A stretch of 64,000 bases of DNA from Acholoe squamosa (Eukaryota > Annelida > Polychaeta > Phyllodocida > Polynoidae). The DNA lies in contig OX439048.1 of the NCBI GenBank assembly GCA_949317995.1, forward strand, positions 23,193,495 through 23,257,494, given 5' to 3'. The notes beneath the pieces were generated by a model. It ran no database searches and was not told the origin of the DNA. It saw only the letters and a program-made list of their open reading frames with translations. How positions within the stretch are numbered: the stretch's first letter is position 1; every line of letters begins with the position of its first letter. Positions 13,607-23,900 of this stretch are shown here, in pieces. Position numbers and translations under genes: made by a program.

Positions 13607-16600
13607 GTAAGTGTTTGTTGATGTGAGGTTAAGGTTTATATATAATTACATTTATTTCAGAGTCCCATCCATGCACCTACTGTTTCCAACTTTGCAATGA
13701 AGCTAGTCAAAGTGGGATCAGATATTGCCTTGGTAACTGTAACTAACATGTCCCAGACGGCCATGCAGTGCCGCTGATCGATTGGGCCTCTCTCTGTCTT
13801 CATATCAATATCTCCATGTATTCATATCTTCCTGTCTGTGCGTTTTGCTGTTGTGAATTGTGATGGTGCCATCTAATGCATGATTGATATGAAATGATAT
13901 GGCAATACCATGCCATGATGCCTTTTGAAACCAATTCAACTTCATCTACAACATGTGTGAATGGGAAGGGGTTCAGTCCAAACCTCCTTTCACCCCATTA
14001 TCTTTGGTTGGTCATTAATAGGCATTGACCATGACCAAGAAATTACATTGATCTGTTCATATTTGAAATCTTATGTATTTATTCTATATTTGAAATGTGC
14101 TGACGTTGAAAGTGACAGGATCCACGTGATTTCGTGCATTGTCCTGCTATATATTTTACTCTCCCCATGGTGCACAGATAACTAGCAGAAGATAGCCAGT
14201 TCTACCACCTCTATATCGTTATTATGGCTTTACAGTTTGAGTAGACCAATGCTGTCACCACCATACATGCCATTTATGTCATTTTACCGACTCTTAACGT
14301 AGTTGAGTACCCTTAGCATGGCTGTTAAAAGTCAGATATACCTGTGGCCAGAAGGAAGAGGTAAAGGTTTCAGACCACTTATCCTAGGCACCAAAATGTA
14401 GTATACAGATAGGAAAGACGAGCGATCCTAGCTCTTTAATGCAATATTGTTTTCTCTCGTTTGTGTTTGGCACAAATACAGGGACGAGAGTCGTAGAGGG
14501 TTTTTCTGGATTTCATGGAGTTAGATGCAAAACCCAATAATTTCCCGTGGGGAACCTCTATTCAGGAGCCTCTATTTTAGGATATCAGGGATTTTTTTGG
14601 GATCCCTATATACTTTAATCCCAGCACCCAAGTTGATTTTATTTCGCCAATATCTTTGATTTACGCCCCTTTTCACGAACTAGTCATGTAAATTTACCTA
14701 AACCAGACCTGTTGTTTTTAAAGGTTTGAGGACTATAAAGGTGGGTTTTGACATGATTCTCAGTACCAGGATATCCTTAGTGTGGTTGTACAGGAGATAA
14801 GGGTATGAGGTCACTCTATAGGGGTCCATAATAATGTATACCTGGATGAAATGTGGGCTGGGGTCACTTCTAGGGGAGGTTTTGTAATAACACCATGGGT
14901 TGAGAATTTGCACAGATTTAGCCAATTGCTATGTTATCCTGGTTTTATCTATATGAATGCCATTGAGTATGCATTGGTTAGCTATCCCTCGTCTGTACAT
15001 GGTAGAATGACACACCAAGTAACCTCTTCAGTTCCTGATCCCAGACATATAACCCTAGGTCTATATATGTATGTAGTAGCTATTAAAAGTTAGTATATCC
15101 GACGATTGGCTCACAAAAACCTTCCCTAAAATGTGCTAGGATTGTCAAATAGACCATAGTTACTGAACTAAATACTTTGATCACCCTTTTTTCTGAACGA
15201 TTCCACTTGTATTTAAGTGCGACTGCTAGATTTAAGCAGAAGGTGCACCTTTGGAGGGCACGAATAAAGTTGGAATGTTCTAACTTTAGGTCAAACTTCC
15301 TAGTTCTGATGTGCGTTACATAAATTATAGTCTTTTTATACAAATGCAGAAAGCTAAAAGCTGCTTCGCACTGCACTCCCATCTTGCCTTCCCAGAAAAC
15401 GTTACTGTGTAACATCAGTTTTATCAACAGAACCTCCCATTGAATGGGTTGGAGCAGTTTCTATTTGTATAACGGTCACCACAACAACCGGGTCTCATCA
15501 CGGCCATGTGCATGTTGTACCTAGGCATTGTATCCAGATGTAGTCTACTCTCCCTTAAACCATCATAGAGTGTTTTTTTCTTTCTTTAAAAGGCCCCCTT
15601 TTTATCTCTCAGATCGATTTTAATCTGTATCGTAGAATTGAGCTTTATTAACCCTTTAACGGTCGTATAGTAGGTTACATTCCTGCATTATGCTAATTTG
15701 TCGCCATGATACTTGAATCCACCCCTATAGCGAATAAAGCGCTCTGCTTCATGCATCATGTCAACCATATGGTTTGATACCCAGTGGAAGGTTCAGCATG
15801 ATGCCCTAATGCAGTGCTGGCCGGACTCTCTACCACTGCACTGATGCCGGGACTGATGCATCATGACGTCCAAGGAACATGAACCTCAGGGAGGCATCTT
15901 AATTTCCTCCCTTCCCCAGGTGGGAGGATGCGTGTGTAGTGTAGTGTATGCAGAATTAGTACACGGCTTTGATGCATTGCATGTCCGTAGGTCGCCTTGT
16001 GTAGCCATGTTTAACTCGAAAAGCGAGTTATAAGGAGACACCTTGGGCCCTGCACTTTCAGTCATTTTGGTATATAAAAGGCAGAATTACTTAATGAATT
16101 TGTAGTGCCATTAAAGGAGGAGATGTAGGGTCTTGCAGGAAAAGGTATTTCATTACAAAGTTTTGTAAATTTTGAGAAATTGTCAATATTGTACAGACTC
16201 AGTTTGTTGGCAGCCATAAGACGCTTTTTGCCTCCAATGGTAAAGGTATATGATGTTGATCCATGAATCAACTTTCCCGCCTTTTTTTAGCAATGTGGTA
16301 TGAATAGCTCAGTTTTGGCAGGAGTTATGCGAATAGTGGCTTGGTGGTGCGAATAACCTGGGTGAGGTAGTGCTGATGCAACAGGATGAGTGCACAACTC
16401 ATGGGATCCAATCACAGGCTTTTTACTTTTCGAGTTATCAGCAATTTACATTGCTGCATTATATTGTGTATAAGGGGGTATTGACTGTGCGATACCACAT
16501 AATTCTCATTATACATGCTAGTACCCGATTGAGCAACCACACCAATTAACTGCTCAAAGTCATACAGATATTTTTTTCTATCTACAGGTATTGTTAAATG

Positions 16601-19600
16601 GAGCTGTTCAAAGTTACTCTCAGTGTGTAGTCTAACGCAGAGCTATGATAGGGTCGCCGGTCCACCCAGCACCCACATCTGAGATAAGAAAAGATAAGAG
16701 CTTCTTGATACCTGCATTGGGGCTCCCTACTAGTGGCCACTGGGTTACCCAGTATGGATTTATCTTAAAGGGACCCTAGCATGGTAATGCATGCCCGCAT
16801 TAAAAATGGTTAAGGCTAGGGCACAGCTCTAAGATACCTATGGTCAACTGTGTTCTATGTGCTATGCTAAACTATGCTATAACTAAATGCTGACAAATAG
16901 TGAGTAATTACTGACATATATTGACTAATTGCTGAGAAATGTTAACTAGATACTGACTTAATTATATCGACTAATTTCTGACAAATAGTGAGTAATTACT
17001 AATATAAATTGACTAATTACTGACAAATAGTGCATAATTGCTGCCATATTTTGACTAATTACTGACAAATAGTGAGTAATTACTAGCATAATTAATAATT
17101 ATATTGACTAACTGCTGATAAATAATGACATAGTGGACGTCCTTCCATTTCTCCATTCTCTGGTGTTTGATTGAAAAATGTTGACGCCATTCTGTGTTTT
17201 AATTTGTGTTTTAATCTGTGTTTTTATGGTACATGTATTGAGTTTAAGGCTATAACAGGTTAGTATTAGTGCTATGGTATGATAGTTATTACTCACTATT
17301 TGTCAGTGGTTAATCAACATATGTTAGTAATTAATCACCATTTGTTAGCAATTAGTCAATATACGTCAGTACTTAGTCATTATAAGTAACACAGGGATCC
17401 AGGCCATATATGGTGAATTTTGATCTTTAAAAGTTATCAGATTGATATTAGTGACCATTAGGAAACCTCAACTACCCTAATTCTTTTGTTTTCCATGTGT
17501 GTCTGCCATTTTGGTTTTCGGAAACACAGGGATCCAGGCCATATACAGTAAAATTCCTTTACAACGAATTCTGTTACAACGAATTTTCGTTTACAACAAA
17601 CAAATCACATTGTCCCATATCATTCCAATATATTTCTATAGTAAAATAATTCCCTTACAATGAACTTCAAATAGCCGAAATTCGTTTACAACGAATCTTT
17701 TGGCTTGTGCAGTAGTTTACCTGGTCTTACAATGACTTCAAGGTAAGATGTGAGAGGTGTAAATATGTGTGATAGAGCTTCTAGCCTTGCACCTTTTTTG
17801 CTACGAACGGCTGTAAGTGAAGGTAAGATGTGAGAGGTGTAAAAACATGTGATAGAGCTTCTAGCCTTGCACCTTTTTTGCTATGAACAGCTGTAAGTGT
17901 AGGTAAGATGTGAGAGGTGTAAAAATGTGTGAAAGGGCTTCTAGACTCCACCATTTTTGCTATGAACGGCTGTAAGTGTAGGGCTGTGTACGTGTAAGTG
18001 TACGATTTTGGCTTGGACAGTGCTTTTTTGCTCATAACCCCCGTGCATTATCCAGCCATAACGCACTCTGAGACCTTTTCTTCCTCTTCAAGAAGCTGCT
18101 GGTTTCAATCCGGACATGTTTAATAAATTGGAGAAGTATACAATGTCAACTCCTCCATACGTTTTCCAGTTAAAACCGTTTAGGGTTCAACGGGGAATCG
18201 ATCCCCGGCCGCTGTGGCAGGAGGCGAGCTCGCTGTCCACTATACCAAGCCAACCGTGGTAGAACACAATACACATGGAAGATATGAAAAATTTGTCCGA
18301 CATACCTGATGTTTACAGACCTCTTTAGCATAGAATCCAATGGTGCCAGGTGGAGTTATTCACAGGAAAACATCCTTAGATATCCTATATGAACATGCCA
18401 TGCCTAACTTCTCCATTTTCTTCGAAATAAATAAGAATCCATTGATTTTCCATAGCGATACGCGACTGACCCGGCTGACCTCCTTGCCGGAAGTGGGTTC
18501 AGCCGAAAGTAGGTCAGTTACATCCGGGCACCTACCCGCTTCGTCAACAAGACGAAATGGCCGTGTACCGGGCCGTGTGCATTGGATCGTTATGGAAAAT
18601 CAATGGATTCTTATTTATTTTAAAGAAAATGGATACAAAATGTAAGTGAACACCAACTAGATATTGTATATTTGGCGGTGCTAGAATAACAGGGCTTGAC
18701 ATCCTTGGATTATACCCGAAAAATTGTTGGAAAGATGAGGGTATGACGGGTGGAGTAAAAACAATGGCTACGATGGATTGGCAAACCGAGCGGATCGCAT
18801 GCACTTACAAAATGTCTTCTCCTGGATTAATTCTTGGGTTATAAGGTAAGAAATTAATACAAAATGGAGGAATCTATGAGATAAATGCCTTAATGCATGT
18901 TATGGGAACGCACTCGTGTATTTACGGGGTAATAATCCACTCCCCCTACGGGGTCGTGGATTATTAACCCGTAAATCCACTCGTGCGTTCCCATAACATA
19001 CATTAAACGCATAGTAATTACTCGCCATTTATCAGCAATTAGTCAATATATGTTAGTAATTACTCACCATTTGTTAGCAATAAGTCAAAATATGTCAGTA
19101 TTTACTCACAATTTGTCAGCAATTAGTCAATATATGTCAGTACTTAGTCACTCTATGTCAGTAATTATCAATACATGTCACAATCTGTCAACAATTAGTC
19201 AATATATAACAGAGAAATAGCCATTGATTCCTCCTCCTGTGCATCCTACCTTGAATGGTATTTGTCAAAATTAGTATGTCAGTATCTATGGACTATTTGT
19301 CAGCAATAAGTTAATATATGCTAGTAACTATTCACTATTAATTTTGTCAGCAATTAGTCAATACATGATAGTAGTTACTTACATTTTATCAGCATTTAGT
19401 CAATATATGTTAGTAATTGCTCACTATTGACGAATATATGACGAATTGTGAGTAATTACTGACAGAAAAACAACAAAAAACGGACCCACCTTACTAAAGG
19501 TATAGAGCCCCACTACACCCACCTGGTGTAAAGGTGGGGTAGGGGGTAGGGCGGGGGGCAACAGACCGTGACCTCCCCGTTGGGGACGTCTACACTGTCG

Positions 19601-20877
19601 TTAGACTACACACTGCTCTGTCCAATGTAGGCTACCATTCTATCAAATGTACCTCCTTTACTTAATAAGAACGCAGGAGAATCTGCTGAAGAAAATTGTA
19701 AAAAAAAAAAGAAAAATGGCTATAGGGAATTTAAGTATCTTTCGGCAGAATCCATACTAATGTACGTCATAAATGTTTCATCATAGATAGACACGCGCAC
19801 TAAGTCCACATACAGGGCGCATACACAGTCATGACTTTCCCAGGGAACTTTTTGTCCAATGCGGGGGGGGGGGGGGGTAAAAAGGTTTAACAATAAATAC
19901 AGAACTTGTGTCCACACCCATGAACCCTAGTGAGTGCATAGAGGGTTAAAAATAAAATAAAGAGGTGCTCAGTTTTGGTGTGTGTGTTTTATTTTTTTTT
20001 TTTTTCACACAAAAACTAATGACTGGTCAGGGACTTAACTACCTTCACTGTTACCAATCATCCTGTGGGAACGCTTACAGATGACGTCACTGTATCGGGC
20101 TTGGGGTGGAGGGATCATGAGTACCGTAGTACTGCATTTGTATGTGTAAATTCGCAACAACAAAAAAGGAAGAATGGGCGAATCTGAAACTTTTGAAAAT
20201 CAAAGGTGCAATTCGTTAGTGCATTGTTACTGTAGAATGGGCTTATAGGAAATGTAATTGGAAATTAGAATTGCTAAACATTTCAAAAATAGCTTCAACC
20301 CCATCATATCTCTCTATTTACTAAATGCTTTTATATATCATAAAGATATGGTATGATTTTATACACTCAAATATACTCAACCTTGCGATGAAAGGCTTAC
20401 CCCCGAGGGCTTTATACCCCTGTATCTGAGAAATTGAGAAGAAATCGGTACAATGGGTATGTTCCTTGTTATTAGGCGTGAGTGTACACGTTTAGAGGGT
20501 TGGTTGGTGAGGGTAGAGACCCCCACCGCCAACAACCCCCTACTCCTACTCTGGCCCTCCCTACATTGGTCTGACCTTGAATAACCTACACTTTTTTCCC
20601 TCACATAAAAACCAAAAATTGATCACAAGATGTGTGAGTGCAGGTCCCGTTTTGTGTGGGCCACCCTACTGGTGAAAAGGTCTCTAGGTGTATGTGTGAT
20701 GAACCGTTATTTGTATGTTTAAAAAGGGTGGGGCACTTCAGTATAAGCTAAGAGCACAGAATAATAAATATTTGAGGGCCACATTGTGTGTATTTGCATC
20801 ATGCTGATTTGCGACCAAGCTGCATGGATGCATCAGTGATGAACCTCCTTAGCAGGATTGCATGCCACCTTTCATTA

Positions 20878-20941
<64 letters not shown>

Positions 20942-23900
20942 CGTGTGTTACACATAAGGACCCGCTTTACGGGGACCAAAGGACCCACCTGGGTCCTCAT
21001 GTTGATGGAGTGGGTCCCTATGTTGACAACATAAGAACCCTGGGTCCTTATGTTGCCGAGATGGGTCCTTATGCTGCCGAGATGGGTCCATGTGTTGATG
21101 CAGCTTTTCTCTCTCAAAACTGGGTCCTTTGGCTGCCGGGTCACCGCAGGTAGGGAGGTTTTGGTAGTTGAGGGAGCTTTTTTCAGAAACACATAGGAGA
21201 GGGTGGGGGAGGGTTTTGAAGGGTTCAGGACCACAGGGAAAGGGTTCAAGAACATAGGGAAAGGGTCCAGGACCATGGGGAAAGGATCCAGGACCACCGG
21301 GAAAGGGTCCAGAACCACAGGGAAAGGGTTCAGGACCATAGGGAAAGGGTTCAGAAACATAGGGAAAGGGTTCAGGAACACTGGGAATGGGTCCAGGAAC
21401 ATAGGGAAAGGGTCCAGGACCACAGGGAAAGGGTCCAGGACCACTGGGAAAGGGTCCAGGACCACTGGGAAAGGGTTCAGGAATTTGGAATTTTTATTCT
21501 GTAAGATGAAGAATTTAGAATGAAATGTTTCATAATGTAGGGCCTACAGTATCTGAGAGATCTTCTTGCTTTTATTTCCAGGTCTCCCCCATTGGTGTCC
21601 AGCCTTCTCTACCTTTCCTTTTCCAAAGTTGGTGTTAGTTACCTTATATTGCTGTATTTCTTACAGGCACTAGGCAGATTACCAGCAGATAGTTTGGGAA
21701 TCTATAGAGCCTCATAGGAACTTCATTGATTGAATTGTATATATAAGGCTGGAAATTGGTTGACAGTAGACCTATGAACCTATATATAATGTGATAGGTC
21801 CCTAGATCAAAGTCTGTGCATTTTGATGGCTCCTTTTCGATGGCCATAACATAACATAGCTAACTTGAGAATAAATTTGTATCTTTTAGGTGGACCAAGA
21901 AGAAGAAGGCGGGTACAGATGTGTGGTTTGGGTCATGCCTGGAGGAGATGCCTAACAAGAAGGTGGCGCCACTGGTACCTGATGTGTTCGCATCCTACAC
22001 AGGCCCTGACCGGGGACTGGCAGCTGTGGCCAGCATGGAGAATGCTAATACACAACCTGCCCCCACAGAGGGTGCCACGAGTAAGTGCTGCAATACTATC
22101 ATAATTCATTGTGCCTTGCATATAAGGTGCGCCTTATATATAAGGTGCAACCCTAACTCGGGCCCATTCTAGCCAGTTGTAGATCCATAAAGGCAAAATA
22201 CCATACTTTGAGGATTTTTTTTACCAATGAAGAAATATGGAACACCTTAGCGACTACATTCAAATTAAAGCTCAAGATGAGGTCTTTCAGGAAAAAAATA
22301 TTGCAGTTCAATAACTTTGGGGTCACATGACTTTAATGGCTGCTGAATATAGGTCATTTGACTAAATTGGCTGACTTTGGCCACCAGCAGCGCCACCTGT
22401 ATGGTGTTTTCAGGTTAAATTCTCATACCAATACAAGCCCCACATCTACCCGAATATATGTTTCCCAAAGTTGCTGGAGATAATTTCTAATTTTGACGGA
22501 TTTTTGATTATTTAAAATTCTTGACAGCCCATTGATTTTTTCCTGTTTTCCAAGCCTCAGTGCATCAACACATAAGGGGTATGATTTTATGCTTGTTTGC
22601 TGGTCTCTCCAACTAGTAGTACATGTCTGATTAATTTAGGACCTGTAACAATAGCGGTTTTCTTATGACAGGCTTCTGAAAATGGCCCAGAAATAAGGGT
22701 TTGCTCCCCAGGGCTGACCCCCCTCCCACAACATGGGCCAAAACTCGGAGACTGTTTGGAATTTTAAGGAAATATTTGGGGAGAGTACTTCAGATACATG
22801 GACCAATCATATATATGAGTTAAAAGAAAATCCGAGATGGTCATCCAGGAAGATTGGTTGAACTGACACGGAATAGGCCACCAGTTAGTAGTATGTTGGA
22901 ATACAACGCCCAGGGGTGGGTTCAGAAAGGATGCTCTAGGTGGGAGGGGGGCACAGCCAGGGAAAACTGAACAAAAAAGGTGCCCTTTGTACCTCTAGCA
23001 TAATTTCAGGTTGCACCTTATATCCAGGATGCACCTTAAATGCTAGGTATTGTGGTAATACACAACATATCCCCATGGACATGTCATTATTCCCTTTGTC
23101 TCCGACAAAGGATGGAGATCTTTCTATAACATTTTATTATCAATATTTTTCTCTCTTTGAATGTTCCATTATGGTGTCACCATCCCAAAAGCCTTGTGGC
23201 CATCCAAAAAATCACAGGTCTTCCACCTTTGACCTGATATTAAAAATACCTAAAATTCTCACAGTGCTTAGCAACCTAGACCATAGTTTAGCTTTTGAAA
23301 TGGAGAAAAAAATAAGATCTAAGGGAATGAACACAATGAATCACATTATTCAAACATAGTTTGAATCTCTTTTGTTTTTAGTTATTTAAGTTCATCTCTT
23401 CATTAGATTATATAAGAACTTCATAGTGGTGCCATCTGGTGTAAACCATAGGAAGGTCTAATGCATGTAAATGGTATTAAAGAAACTGCTGTTCTTAGAC
23501 CACATCTTAGACCTGACCTGCCTTGTCTGAGGCCTGATATTATATTTTAATTGATGGTTGAAAATACACCAATCACATTTGGATGCAGAGACAAAGGCTA
23601 GAGCTTGCTCTACATCCTCGAACTCGTTATGATGAGATTTTAATGCCCCCCCCCCCCCTCCCCAGATAGAGAAGACAGGCCCCAAACGTCCACAGGGGGA
23701 CCGGGCCGGACAAATGACGTGACGCCATGTGATCCTAAATTTAAAAAGGTTTGCCCCAATAGTATTATAGCTGTGATAGTAGTACATGTATATGCAAATG
23801 AAGAATAGCCATAGGCTTGATATTGAGCGACCCAGGTATATGTAAGAGAGCAGCAAATGCCATAGTTGTTATCCTACTCAGATATCAAGGGGGGTATTGA

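Larger units (their letters stand above)
13607..21889 (+). other. Intron 1 of the PP2C-like gene (8.3 kb)
   Basis: GTAAGT to TTTTAG. It holds the 21/42-bp satellite blocks, an 80-bp tandem repeat, a pogo-like terminal sequence, a tRNA-derived composite repeat, a GA microsatellite and a 21-bp minisatellite, each listed separately. No other exon was recognised. Confidence 0.8.

Noticed and set aside
20875-21465. 196-codon minus-strand frame with VVLDPFP repeats
   Set aside because: Produced by a 21-bp minisatellite and a GA microsatellite; it lies in an intron of a plus-strand gene and both strands are equally open.
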